The notes under the pieces: model-generated
What the model saw: the letters and a program-made list of their open reading frames with translations, nothing else
Told to the model about the DNA's origin: nothing
The model's database searches: none
Shown: positions 27,133 through 35,478 of the stretch, one piece after another
Layout of the letters: the number at the start of each line of letters is the position of its first letter
How positions within the stretch are numbered: the first letter of the stretch is position 1
NCBI GenBank assembly: GCA_032027145.1
Contig: JAVSMP010000001.1
Coordinates: 3,611,116 to 3,665,746 of the forward strand
Direction of reading: 5' to 3'
Origin: Ignavibacterium sp.
GTDB lineage: Bacteria > Bacteroidota > Ignavibacteria > Ignavibacteriales > Ignavibacteriaceae
Length of the DNA: 54,631 nucleotides
Translations under genes and position numbers: made by a program

Positions 27133-27918
27133 TTATGATGGTATCGGTTGGAAAAATGAAGGTCTATGAATAGGGTTTCCAAGCATTTTATTAAAAATCT
27201 CTGTCTCCTTTACGATTGCACCAAGTCTTTCTTTATCCATAATACTATTAACTAGGATAAATACATTTTCATTTTTTACAACTTCATAAGCACAATCATA
27301 AGAACAATAATTTACTTTTTTTGCTTTGTCATTAGCTGTTTCGTAGCCATACCAATCACCGTTTTGTTGCTTTTGGGAAAGACCGCTTAAAACAAGTTTG
27401 TACTTCATCAGATTAATATTTGGGCGTTGATTAAAATTACCATTTATCTTTGTAGTGCTTATAACTGGGATTTTAGTCCAGTTTCTACCATTGCTCTTAT
27501 ATTGTTGATTGCAATACTCACATTTACGATTCTCTCCACCAATTCGGTTAGAAGGAATCGCTATAGGATTAAATACATTCATTTGCTTGAAATTATAAAG
27601 CGGATGTTGACCACGAACGAAAACAGATGAATATTCTTGCAAAAATTTATCTTCACAACTTTCGGAGCAAAGGAGATGTTCTGTTGCATTTTCTGCATAA
27701 GCAAAAAGATTTGGTTCAACTTCAAAGGTATATTCTAGGCGTTGACCGTTTGATAAAATTGCGATTTGGTTATTTCTATCTACTTTAGAGATCTGAAAGT
27801 TTGTCGCATCAATAGAATAAATTATAGAAAATATTACCGAGTAGTATGGTGAAATAACTGAATCACCACAGCGCTCACAATATTTTTTTACTTCTTTGCT
27901 TTTATTAAAACCAAACAT
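27133..27918 (-). CDS. Unknown protein with several Cys pairs (zinc-binding candidate)
   Basis: A 261-residue protein with paired cysteines typical of zinc sites: CERCGDS (about 14-18), CSESCEDKF (about 83-87), CEYCNQQYKSNGRNW (about 134-137) and CSYDCAYE (about 202-206). The last resembles a C-x3-C shortened finger. Between them is beta-rich sequence. It is probably a cytoplasmic scaffold or nucleic-acid-binding protein, but I recognise no named family. The gene lies between the TerB-like gene (35 bp) and the 26521 gene (15 bp) on the same strand. Confidence 0.65.
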   Translation of the reverse strand: MFGFNKSKEVKKYCERCGDSVISPYYSVIFSIIYSIDATNFQISKVDRNNQIAILSNGQRLEYTFEVEPNLFAYAENATEHLLCSESCEDKFLQEYSSVFVRGQHPLYNFKQMNVFNPIAIPSNRIGGENRKCEYCNQQYKSNGRNWTKIPVISTTKINGNFNQRPNINLMKYKLVLSGLSQKQQNGDWYGYETANDKAKKVNYCSYDCAYEVVKNENVFILVNSIMDKERLGAIVKETEIFNKMLGNPIHRPSFFQPIPS

Positions 27919-27953
27919 AAGAAAAGCCCTTCCTTTATGTTTATATAATTTTC

Positions 27954-28373
27954 TTAATTCATAGCTGCAATTTTTTGAGCAAGAATATCTCTTTCAACAT
28001 TTTGATTAATACTATCTACAACAATTTTAACTAACTTATCAACAATTGAAGGAGGATAGCCTAAACTTGGGGCTAATGTTTTACATAAATCCATTTCGCT
28101 TTCTCTAATCTTTTCATCTATCATCATCATAAAGACTAAATCAAGGAGCTGATAAGCCCTATCTTGATTATTTGTTGGGGGAGTAAATTTAACTTTATGG
28201 GGGTTTTTTAGTAAATCTTGAAATTCATTTGGAGAAAGCCCCCAACGAGAAGCAATGTCAAATAACAAATCTTGTTCACGCTTGTCTATGTGTCCATCAG
28301 ATATAGCCAATGTCATTAAATTAATGATATGACTTTTTCGAATTTTTGTTTTTTCACTATCGAACCAACTCAT
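27954..28373 (-). CDS. TerB-like (tellurite resistance/stress) protein
   Basis: A 139-residue all-helical protein. The segment HIINLMTLAISDGHIDKREQDLLFDIASRWGLSP and the mirrored second half LLDLVFMMMIDEKIRESEMDLCKTLAPSLGY are the two acidic helical halves of the TerB fold, with candidate metal-binding Asp and Glu residues. TerB domains occur in tellurite resistance and in predicted stress and anti-phage complexes at the membrane. It has no signal peptide and lies 21 bp after the 28395 gene, in the four-gene unit. Confidence 0.7.
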   Translation of the reverse strand: MSWFDSEKTKIRKSHIINLMTLAISDGHIDKREQDLLFDIASRWGLSPNEFQDLLKNPHKVKFTPPTNNQDRAYQLLDLVFMMMIDEKIRESEMDLCKTLAPSLGYPPSIVDKLVKIVVDSINQNVERDILAQKIAAMN

Positions 28374-28394
28374 AATTATACTCCATTTTTTTTA

Positions 28395-28703
28395 TTAAAA
28401 TTTGCCATAAAAGTTAGTGATGTCAAAAAATATTTTCTTAGAGATTCCGTTTGAAAGTTTAATTTCCATTATATCATAGCTTCTTGAATTTTTATCATAT
28501 TGCATTTGTTGTTCCAATTCCCAATCACGTCCCTTTGCCCCAAATTTCGATTGGATAAATTCATATTCAGCAGGAATTCCAACTAAAGAACTTGAAGCGT
28601 TAATTATTACTGCGTTTTGTTCTGTAGAACCATCGCCACCACCGAACATTTTTGAGTTTAGAGATACTGAATTTTTCTTTTTGAAGAAATCTAATATGCT
28701 CAT
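28395..28703 (-). CDS. Unknown small protein, first gene of the four-gene unit
   Basis: A 102-residue cytoplasmic protein. It begins MSILDFFKKKNSVSLNSKMFGGG and continues with an alpha/beta segment (AVIINASSSLVGIPAEYEFIQSKFG, YDIMEIKLSNGISKKIFFDIT). No family is recognised. The start is 23 bp beyond repeat copy 6, and the next gene follows after 21 bp, so it heads the unit and depends on a promoter within or beyond the repeat. Confidence 0.6.
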   Translation of the reverse strand: MSILDFFKKKNSVSLNSKMFGGGDGSTEQNAVIINASSSLVGIPAEYEFIQSKFGAKGRDWELEQQMQYDKNSRSYDIMEIKLSNGISKKIFFDITNFYGKF

Positions 28704-28726
28704 ATTATACCTTTCTAATTTTGTTG

Positions 28727-29145
28727 CCTAACTATTAATTAACCCGCCGATTACAACATTTGTTTGGAATGATATCTACCGGCAAATTGTTTATTTATTT
28801 TGTAAAAACTCATTTCTATGCTTGCTATAAACCTAATCTAAATTAAGTTATCTATCGGACTTTTTACACCCATTACTGTTTTCAATGTTCTTGCATAATC
28901 CATTGCAATATCAATTAATTGTAAACTTAGAACAATTACAATTGATAATCAATCGTTAATTAGCAAGCATTCGCTTATCTACTCAGCCTTAGGCGGATAA
29001 TTTTTATATTTGCACAACATCAAACAATACGAACGGAAAATCAAAGAACGACAGTTAAATTATTTACATAAACAAGCCAAACGCTTCGGACTCACTCTTA
29101 CTCCTCAACTACAAGAATGAGTTCATTAGCAGGCGCTGGTTAGGC
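28727..29145 (-). repeat. attC-like intergenic repeat, copy 6, degraded
   Basis: The plus strand starts CCTAAC (28727) with inner arm AACCCGCCG (28741) and ends GGCGCTGGTTAGGC (29132-29145), whose GTTAGGC fits the canonical GTTRRRY. The middle has been replaced by unrelated DNA and an IS110 right-end remnant. Confidence 0.5.
29017..29130 (+). mobile_element. IS110-family right-end remnant
   Basis: It matches 22185-22298 over about 114 bp with a few substitutions: the transposase C-terminus (IKQYERKIKERQLNYLHKQA) through ...TCATTAGCA. It adjoins the repeat end GGCGCTGGTTAGGC at the same position as the element at 21472-22298. The left end and the rest of the element are lost. Confidence 0.75.
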
Positions 29146-29161
29146 TGAACATATAAAAAAA

Positions 29162-29572
29162 TTAAAGAGATATTCCTTTTTGCTCATTTATTAAAGGACC
29201 AAATGATCCTTCTTGTAAAAAGAAATCAATTAAATATTGATGTCCTTCCTCAATTTTAATATTAAATAGTATTGCATTATCAAATCCTATATAAGAAGCT
29301 TTAATATTATAAGTGCCAGGTAGTATTTTTGAAATTTTATAATTTCCATTAGAATCTGTTACAGTTCCGATCAAAGCTGAATCAATAATTATATTAGCAT
29401 TAATAAGCGGTTCGTTAGTGTCTTTATAAACAACCCTTCCAAATATTACTGAGTAATCATCAAGATTTACATCAAGCTTACCAGAATAAAGTAAAACTGC
29501 TTCAGAATTATTTGCACAACTTGATAAAAATAATAAGCTTGATGTTATTATGAATAAATAAAATTTGATCAT
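29162..29572 (-). CDS. Lipoprotein with carboxypeptidase-regulatory-like domain
   Basis: A 136-residue protein. The lipoprotein signal ends in the lipobox LSSC (Cys19). About 42-125 is a CarboxypepD_reg-like beta-sandwich (VIFGRVVYKDTNEPLINANIIID, GTVTDSNGNYKISKILPGTYNIKASYIGF). This domain is common at the N-terminus of TonB-dependent receptors; here it stands alone as a surface or periplasmic lipoprotein. It is the sole gene between repeat copies 7 and 6 (26 bp and 17 bp away). Confidence 0.8.
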   Translation of the reverse strand: MIKFYLFIITSSLLFLSSCANNSEAVLLYSGKLDVNLDDYSVIFGRVVYKDTNEPLINANIIIDSALIGTVTDSNGNYKISKILPGTYNIKASYIGFDNAILFNIKIEEGHQYLIDFFLQEGSFGPLINEQKGISL

Positions 29573-29598
29573 CTCTTAGAATGAAATTATTTCTTCAA

Positions 29599-29834
29599 CC
29601 TAACGGCTTTGCCGATAACCCGCCGCCAAGAACAGCGATGCAGATTAAATAGGCTACACCAAAGATTTAGCAAACTGCACTTAACTTGCTTTCGCAAGTG
29701 CAGTTTGTAAGTTAATTAAATAAATAAGAACACTTAGAACAAAATCCTTAACAAAAAACAACACCTCAATAAATTGTTTAACAAAATTAGAGCGCTAACT
29801 AATACCTATCAGCGATTTCGCTCACTTGTTAATG
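29599..29834 (-). repeat. attC-like intergenic repeat, copy 7
   Basis: The plus strand starts CCTAACGGCTTTGCCGATAA (the minus strand closes CGTTAGG, fitting GTTRRRY) and has the stem AAACTGCACTT (29672-29682) / AAGTGCAGTTT (29696-29706). CCAAAGATTTAGC shows the site without the 20-bp palindrome. The other end is diverged, ending near CACTTGTTAATGCG. Confidence 0.6.
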
Positions 29835-30116
29835 CGTAGAGCCTGAAGCTTTTGATCAAAATATTATTTTTATGTAATAAGATTTTACAAGAACTGTATC
29901 TAATATTAACACCGGTTTCATCTTGTCTAAGCATCACCCATCATATAACAAGACCCCCACTCCGATATCACGCCAGTAAATGCTGGAGGGTTAACATAAG
30001 TGCGGAAGAAAACTAAACAATTTAGAACTCAAACTCAAGAAAAACTCTGATTATAATAATTCACTTTGGGCAAATAAAACTTACTTCAATAGACTTAAAA
30101 CTTTATGTTCAGTTTT
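29835..30116. other. Noncoding stretch at the edge of the array
   Basis: No gene is visible. A small hairpin CCAG-TAAATG-CTGG is present near 29968-29981. This may be the ancestral junction between the core genome and the array. Confidence 0.3.
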
Positions 30117-30650
30117 TTATAACAGGTGAAATCCTAAAGAAAATCCAATGCCCAAATATCCTGTCTTTTCTATGAATGATTTTGCACCTTTAAATAAAAC
30201 TGCAATTTCATAGTCTGTTAAATTATATCTTAATTCAAATCCTGCTCTGGGAACAAAATGAGTTACAGTTTCATTGTAATCTTTTTGTTTTTGAACTGAT
30301 GCCCCAACTAAAAAACTAAACCAAAAAACAGATCCCTTTACTGTGTGTTTTGCATAAATATTATAATTGGAAACAGCTTCACTTGAACCGCCGCCGCCTG
30401 CATCTAAACTGAGTATTTTAGAATATTCAAAACTAAATCTAACACCTAAATTATAATATTTATTTGCAGATGAATATAAATCAAAATCAGCAAGTCCGCC
30501 TATTTCATTTACTACAAGAAAAGATACAGCTTCTGCCTGCACTCCGGTAAATCTTGGATTGAATCTTAAATCATTATCATTATAATTTATTGAATCAGAT
30601 TGAGGCTGTACAATTATTGGACAAAGTATTACCGTAAAAAAAAGTAATTT
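30117..30650 (-). CDS. Outer-membrane-type protein lacking a normal start codon
   Basis: From a GTG at 30542 the frame gives 141 residues of beta-barrel-like sequence (YYNLGVRFSFEYSKILSLDAGGGG, GYLGIGFSLGFHLL). The same frame continues upstream without a stop into a good signal peptide ([18 protein letters not shown] at 30650-30597), but the codon where ATG is expected reads TTA. The true start is therefore lost, non-standard, or misread. The extension abuts the udg stop codon, suggesting the gene was once translated in tandem with udg. Function unknown. Confidence 0.5.
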   Translation of the reverse strand, partial: KLLFFTVILCPIIVQPQSDSINYNDNDLRFNPRFTGVQAEAVSFLVVNEIGGLADFDLYSSANKYYNLGVRFSFEYSKILSLDAGGGGSSEAVSNYNIYAKHTVKGSVFWFSFLVGASVQKQKDYNETVTHFVPRAGFELRYNLTDYEIAVLFKGAKSFIEKTGYLGIGFSLGFHLL

Positions 30651-31426
30651 TAATTAATTGTCTCATCATAAAGTTTTCTGAATTTCTGAACATCAGCCCA
30701 GCAGTCTTTTTTCCAGTTAGGATTACGCAATAAAGCAGCGGGATGGAAAGTAACCATTACTTTAATTCCGTTATAATCAAAAATCTGTCCGCGCAAAGCA
30801 GTTAAACTTTCCTTTTTCCTCAACAGACCTTTTGCCGCAGTTAAACCCAAACATAAAATCAGTTTTGGTTTAATCAATTCAATCTGTTTATTTAAATATG
30901 GTATGCAGGCATCCATTTCATCAGGCAGCGGTGCGCGGTTATTCGGCGGACGGCATTTTACAATGTTGCCAATATAAACTTCTTCTCTGCTGAATTTGAT
31001 CGCTTTAAGAATATCGGTTAAAAGCTGTCCGGCTCTTCCAACGAAAGGCAGTCCTTGTTTATCCTCTTCAGCACCGGGTCCTTCGCCAATCACCATTACT
31101 TTGGCATTTGGATTTCCAGAGCCAAAAACAAAATTTGTTCTCCCTTTATGCAAGTCGCACTTAGTACAATTACATATCATATTATTTAATTGTTCAAGCG
31201 ACTCAGCGTCTTCCCAATCAGATTTAGCTTTGTCAAAAAGTTGAGCTGGGTTTTTAACAGGTTCTTTAACTACGGTAACTTTTTTTTCAGGCAGATTATA
31301 TTCTTTGGGGTGTTGAGAAGGTTTGACAGTTTTATTTTCAATTACAGATTCATCAAACAGATCGTCACCAAAAATGTCCTGCTGATCTTTGAGTGCTTCG
31401 ATTATTTTTTTCTTTGTTGAATCCAT
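30650..31426 (-). CDS. Family 4 uracil-DNA glycosylase (Fe-S)
   Basis: A 258-residue protein. A variable acidic N-terminal 75 residues precede the UDG domain, which has the iron-sulfur cysteines [12 protein letters not shown], the active-site motif [20 protein letters not shown] (about 115-134), [14 protein letters not shown] and the late [13 protein letters not shown] motif. It removes uracil from DNA to start base-excision repair. The long N-terminal extension resembles that of phage SPO1-type/UdgB relatives (family 4 is usually near 200 residues). It lies downstream of a terminator, so it is probably its own unit. Confidence 0.93.
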   Translation of the reverse strand: MDSTKKKIIEALKDQQDIFGDDLFDESVIENKTVKPSQHPKEYNLPEKKVTVVKEPVKNPAQLFDKAKSDWEDAESLEQLNNMICNCTKCDLHKGRTNFVFGSGNPNAKVMVIGEGPGAEEDKQGLPFVGRAGQLLTDILKAIKFSREEVYIGNIVKCRPPNNRAPLPDEMDACIPYLNKQIELIKPKLILCLGLTAAKGLLRKKESLTALRGQIFDYNGIKVMVTFHPAALLRNPNWKKDCWADVQKFRKLYDETIN

Positions 31427-31474
31427 TAGAAATTGAATAATTTAAAAAAACTATAAAATGCTATTTGCTCTGAT

Positions 31475-31512
31475 AAAAAAAGAAATGTCATCCTGCTGCT
31501 GCAAGATGACAT
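31475..31512 (-). terminator. Rho-independent terminator after rpoZ
   Basis: ATGTCATC (31485-31492) pairs with GATGACAT (31505-31512). On the minus strand a T-rich tail (TTTCTTTTTTT) follows. It lies 23 bp past the rpoZ stop and ends the rpoZ-gmk-yicC transcript. Confidence 0.75.
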
Positions 31513-31534
31513 ATAATCCGGTTAAAACAGGGAT

Positions 31535-31825
31535 TTATTTTTTATACTTAAATTTAATCTGACCATCAAGCAATTCATCAAGCGCCTGAAGATGGGGTTT
31601 TGGTCTCTTTTCATATTCAAGAGCCATCTTTAACTGAGCCGGGTTTGTTACATCTTCAGCTTCATCGTCGCTGCCTGTAACAGGTATTGTATTTAGAAGA
31701 GCATTAAACTCGATTTTATTTTCTGAGTTTATTTGTCTTGCTCTTCTAGCGGCAACAATAATAGCTTCGTAAACATTTTCTGCCCGCTCATCAATTTCTC
31801 TTAAATCAATTGGTGATAAGTTCAT
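31535..31825 (-). CDS. rpoZ: RNA polymerase omega subunit
   Basis: A 96-residue protein. Residues 1-60 contain the omega signature (LREIDERAENVYEAIIVAARRARQINSE) that binds the beta-prime C-terminal tail and helps assemble the polymerase. The C-terminal half (KMALEYEKRPKPHLQALDELLDG) is the usual variable tail in this phylum. The gene follows gmk by 5 bp, the classic gmk-rpoZ order, and ends just before a terminator. Confidence 0.85.
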   Translation of the reverse strand: MNLSPIDLREIDERAENVYEAIIVAARRARQINSENKIEFNALLNTIPVTGSDDEAEDVTNPAQLKMALEYEKRPKPHLQALDELLDGQIKFKYKK

Positions 31826-31830
31826 TATTA

Positions 31831-32403
31831 TTACTCCTTACTTAATATTTTTTTAATTAAACTCTCAACGCTTTTATAAACTTTATTTAATTCATCATTA
31901 ATGAAAATATAATCAAATTGTGTCTTGTAACTCAATTCCATTTTTGCCCTGTCAATTCTTTTTTGCAAATCTTCTTCACTCTCAGTTTTACGGTTTTTAA
32001 GCCGTTTAACCAATTCTTCAAAAGAAGGCGGATCAATATAAATTAAACAGCTGTTATCAGGATATATCTTTTTTAGTGACAAGGCACCTTTAACATCAAC
32101 CTCAAAAAGTACTGATTTACCTGAAGCAATATTATTATCAACAAAGCTTTTTAAAGTACCGTAATAGTAATCATAAAATCTTTCCCATTCGATAAACTCG
32201 TTATTCTTAATTCTTCGTTCAAATTCCTTATCATCAACAAAAAAATAATCTACGCCATCAACTTCATTTTTCCTTTTAGGGCGTGTAGTAACTGAAACAG
32301 AAAATATAATCTCAGGAAAATTCTTTAACACCTGTCTTACAACCGAGGTCTTTCCGCCTCCGCTGGGTGATGAGATTGCAATTATCTTTCCTGTTTTCTC
32401 CAA
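31831..32403 (-). CDS. gmk: Guanylate kinase
   Basis: A 190-residue protein of standard length. The P-loop SSPSGGGKTSV is at about 10-20, then SVTTRPKRKNEVDGVDYFF (GMP-binding), EWERFYDYYYGT and FEVDVKGALSLKK. It phosphorylates GMP to GDP using ATP. It starts 2 bp after the yicC stop and 5 bp before rpoZ, in one operon. Confidence 0.97.
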   Translation of the reverse strand: MEKTGKIIAISSPSGGGKTSVVRQVLKNFPEIIFSVSVTTRPKRKNEVDGVDYFFVDDKEFERRIKNNEFIEWERFYDYYYGTLKSFVDNNIASGKSVLFEVDVKGALSLKKIYPDNSCLIYIDPPSFEELVKRLKNRKTESEEDLQKRIDRAKMELSYKTQFDYIFINDELNKVYKSVESLIKKILSKE

Positions 32404-32405
32404 CT

Positions 32406-33284
32406 TTATTCAATATTTTGTATTTGTTCTCTGATTCGCTCTATCTCTTCTTTAATATAAACCGAACTGTGCGAAATTGATGTAGAAAGTGTTTTGGCTG
32501 AAATCGTATTTGCTTCCCGATTCATCTCCTGACATAGAAAATTTAACTTTCTCCCGGGATCATCATCTTTAGTAATACTTTCGAGAAAAAATTTAATGTG
32601 ACTTCTCAGCCGCACACATTCTTCGGTGATATCTGCCCGTTCAGCAATCATTGCCAGTTCAGTCTCAAGTCTTTCGTTATTAATTTTTGCATTTTCATCA
32701 AGCAGGTTCTTTATTTTTTCTTTATACTTTTTAAAATGCTCACTTACCTCTGATTCAGCTTGTTCTTCAATTGAAGCAAGATATTTGCTGATTGATTTTA
32801 TTCTTTTCTTCAAATCTTTTTCAAGTACACTGCCTTCAGCTTTTTTCATCTTTATAAGGGAATCAAGTGAAATATTTAATGAGCTTTTTACACTTTCAAA
32901 TTCTTTTTCGGATATCTCTTCAAGTGGCGCAATTAATATTTCTTTGCTCGTCAGAATATGATCCAGCTTGATCTTATCAGATAATTTAGCTGTCTTTTTA
33001 ATTTTTTTAATAAGTGCTAAATATTCTTTTAATTTTTCTTCATTGAAAGAAACAGTTTCATTCTCAAAACCGTTTTTCTTAATCTGAATATTAAGATTGA
33101 GCTTACCTCTTTTAATTTTAGATTTTACTAATTCCCTGATTTCATATTCTTTTGTTGCCAGAACTGGCGGATATTTAATAAAAACTTCAAGGTATCTGCT
33201 GTTTATACTTTTAACTTCGGTATCAACACTCCACTTACTATTTGAAGCAGTGCCTTTACCGTAACCGGTCATACTTAAAATCAT
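32406..33284 (-). CDS. yicC: YicC-family endoribonuclease
   Basis: A 292-residue protein. The N-terminal YicC domain opens MILSMTGYGKGTASNSKWSV and carries SINSRYLEVFIKYP. The C-terminal DUF1732 has the highly conserved RADITEECVRLRSHI and GRKLNFLCQEMNREANTISAK signatures. YicC proteins cut RNA and affect small-RNA turnover. It is first in the yicC-gmk-rpoZ operon. Confidence 0.95.
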   Translation of the reverse strand: MILSMTGYGKGTASNSKWSVDTEVKSINSRYLEVFIKYPPVLATKEYEIRELVKSKIKRGKLNLNIQIKKNGFENETVSFNEEKLKEYLALIKKIKKTAKLSDKIKLDHILTSKEILIAPLEEISEKEFESVKSSLNISLDSLIKMKKAEGSVLEKDLKKRIKSISKYLASIEEQAESEVSEHFKKYKEKIKNLLDENAKINNERLETELAMIAERADITEECVRLRSHIKFFLESITKDDDPGRKLNFLCQEMNREANTISAKTLSTSISHSSVYIKEEIERIREQIQNIE

Positions 33285-33370
33285 AATAATCTTTAATAAA
33301 AGGGGTTGAAAGATAGCGATTTACTGAATCCTATAAAAGAATTGATTTTCTAAAAAATTCACAAAAATGC

Positions 33371-35437
33371 TTAAAATGCTTCACCTATGCCAAACTGGAT
33401 TGATAAATTATCCCATAGATTTTTTTTAAATATCATTCTTCTATCCGATGGATCAAAAAACTTAGTTCCAAAATCTAATCTGAAAGGTGCAATCGGAGTA
33501 TATACTCTGATTCCAAGTCCGATAGCTAAAGCAATATCATTAATCTGAATTTCTTTCCAGCCGTTCCAGGTATTACCATAATCAGCAAAAACAGCATATC
33601 CAAAAAAATCATTAAGTTTTTTTCTAAACTCAACCGAACCTTCAAACCAAGTAGTGCCTCCGCGAAAATCCTGAGTATTAGTTGTATATCCGGCATAGTT
33701 TATTTTGTTAGTTGGAATCAATTCCCGGGCTTTCCATCCTCTAATTGAATTGCTTCCGCCGGCATAAAAAGTTTTATTTGGCGGGATTAATTCTTCTGAT
33801 GAAAAATCTTCATTATGTGAAGAAGTAAAAGGTTGTGCATAACCAATTCTTATTTTACCGGCAAGCACTGTCATCTTATCGTTTGATATTGAAAGATATG
33901 ATGAAAACCCTGTTTGAATTCTATAAAAATAGGTATTGCCGATTGATACTGTATCATTCAAACTGACTTCGCTATTAGTTAAGTATTCAGTAATACGATA
34001 TTCTGTCTGAGAATAAAATAATTCAGGAGTAATGAAAAAGAAATTTCCTTTTGTCGGAAATAATATATCATCTGTTTTAGAAGAGCCCAGTTCAATACCA
34101 ATACCGGGAGTAAAACTGCTAACTTTAATAGATATTTCATTTGAAGTTGTTAAAGGTACAAATCTTGCTTTTCTTTCAGCAATATCAAATCCGATAAAAG
34201 GTCGTAATAAGGTAACGAAAGTATAATACGGCATTTCAAAATCAAATCTTTGTGTACCGCCGTAAGCATTTTCATCCTGTGGAATTGTTTGCGATCTTAA
34301 ATATAACTCAGTTGATGTTAGTATTGGACTGCCAAACAAAAATGGCTGTTCCATTTTCAGGTTAAGGTCAATAATACCATGGTTTGAATCAAAGATTTTA
34401 TTAAAATCATAATTTGTTACATCTAATAATCTAAAGGATGTTGATATGGTCAGCTTTCTTGCATCGCCAAAAAAGTTTTTACGTGTGTAGCTTATACCCA
34501 AACCTGTATTAAATGTATTGAACTCGTTATCAGCTTTAACCTCTGGTGCTAATTGATTAAGTGAAGTTATAACAGCATTAATTTCAATCGGAATAGTTTT
34601 GTTAACAGTATCGGAAATCAATGGATTTATATCGAGAGAGGAAAACAATTCTGTTTTTAGTAATCTCAGTTCGCTTCTGTCAATCTGTGCCTGATCATAA
34701 TTTTTTCCGGGTTTAAGATCAGCAATTTCTCCAATAAGCCTATTACTTATCTGCTCGATTGATTTGCCGGTTTTGTTAATAATAGTTTCTTTAATTGTAT
34801 ATCTGTCATGCGGATCAAAAAATATTTTGATATTAGTTTTATTAAGCACAGTATCTATTGACACAACAGTGCTGTCATAACTTCCAAAAATATAGCCATG
34901 GTTTGAAAGAAATCTTTTAATCGAAGTTATATTTGATTCTATTTCTGTTTCTGAAAACTGCTTAGTAGTATCCAGTTCGATAAGTTCTTTGTTCAAAAGA
35001 TCTATTTCAAAATCAGGAAGCTTATTCAAGCCAGCATAATCAATCGTGCCATAATAAAACGGTTTGTTTTCATTTATTGTATAATTTAATGTTATTGTTT
35101 TATCTGATGTATCGGGACTAAATGAATGCTCAACCTCAGTCAAAAAAAATCCATTTGAATGATAAAGCTCTTTGATTGCCATAATATCAATTGAAATCTT
35201 TGAAGAATCAAAGTATATCGGTTCATCTCCAAAGGGTGTAAATGAATTAAGAAAAATCCAAAACCACATTGGTGATTCTTTGCTTTCAATATTTTGTTTT
35301 AGGTCGGATTCTGAAAAAAAGGAATTACCTGAAAAATTTATTTTCTTTAATTCATAGTCATAATAAGACTGTGCAATTACAGTCTTGCAGCTTAGTAAGA
35401 GTATGATCATCAGGGAAATACTTATTCGGTAATTCAT
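33371..35437 (-). CDS. BamA/TamA-family outer-membrane assembly protein
   Basis: A 688-residue protein. The signal peptide is about 1-22 (ends VIAQ). Three or so POTRA-like domains lie at about 27-290 (KINFSGNSFFSESDLKQNI; ETIINKTGKSIEQISNRLI), then an Omp85 barrel at about 310-688 with FYAGGSNSIRGWKARELIP (the RGW/lid-loop signature) and a C-terminal phenylalanine. The family folds or exports outer-membrane proteins. Because the POTRA number is low, it may be a TamA-like or accessory paralogue rather than the main BamA. Confidence 0.88.
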   Translation of the reverse strand: MNYRISISLMIILLLSCKTVIAQSYYDYELKKINFSGNSFFSESDLKQNIESKESPMWFWIFLNSFTPFGDEPIYFDSSKISIDIMAIKELYHSNGFFLTEVEHSFSPDTSDKTITLNYTINENKPFYYGTIDYAGLNKLPDFEIDLLNKELIELDTTKQFSETEIESNITSIKRFLSNHGYIFGSYDSTVVSIDTVLNKTNIKIFFDPHDRYTIKETIINKTGKSIEQISNRLIGEIADLKPGKNYDQAQIDRSELRLLKTELFSSLDINPLISDTVNKTIPIEINAVITSLNQLAPEVKADNEFNTFNTGLGISYTRKNFFGDARKLTISTSFRLLDVTNYDFNKIFDSNHGIIDLNLKMEQPFLFGSPILTSTELYLRSQTIPQDENAYGGTQRFDFEMPYYTFVTLLRPFIGFDIAERKARFVPLTTSNEISIKVSSFTPGIGIELGSSKTDDILFPTKGNFFFITPELFYSQTEYRITEYLTNSEVSLNDTVSIGNTYFYRIQTGFSSYLSISNDKMTVLAGKIRIGYAQPFTSSHNEDFSSEELIPPNKTFYAGGSNSIRGWKARELIPTNKINYAGYTTNTQDFRGGTTWFEGSVEFRKKLNDFFGYAVFADYGNTWNGWKEIQINDIALAIGLGIRVYTPIAPFRLDFGTKFFDPSDRRMIFKKNLWDNLSIQFGIGEAF

Positions 35438-35478
35438 ATTAATTTATTATAAGAAAAAGTCGGATATGTAGTAATACA

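Larger units (their letters stand above)
18965..29834 (-). other. Integron-like cassette array without integrase (CALIN-like)
   Basis: Six copies of a roughly 240-bp repeat separate gene groups that all read on the minus strand. Read on that strand, each repeat begins CTAAC within 0-17 bp of the upstream stop codon. Most copies end CCGTTAG, and the next gene starts 5-83 bp later. Inner arms AACCCG...CGGGTT form a second inverted pair. This is attC organisation (R'', L'', L', R'), though the sites are longer than usual. No tyrosine integrase of the IntI type is in the window. Cargo (toxin-antitoxin, membrane proteins, possible defence genes, unknowns) also fits. Confidence 0.6.

Noticed and set aside
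28985-29000. AGCCTTAGGCGG looks like the end of a Vibrio cholerae repeat
   Set aside because: It is a short match without the paired arm; most likely chance.
18965-29834. CRISPR array
   Set aside because: The repeats are about 240 bp, few, and separated by genes, not by 30-bp spacers.
18965-29834. Integron integrase gene inside the array
   Set aside because: No frame shows tyrosine-recombinase motifs or the IntI patch; the only recombinase is the IS110-type transposase.
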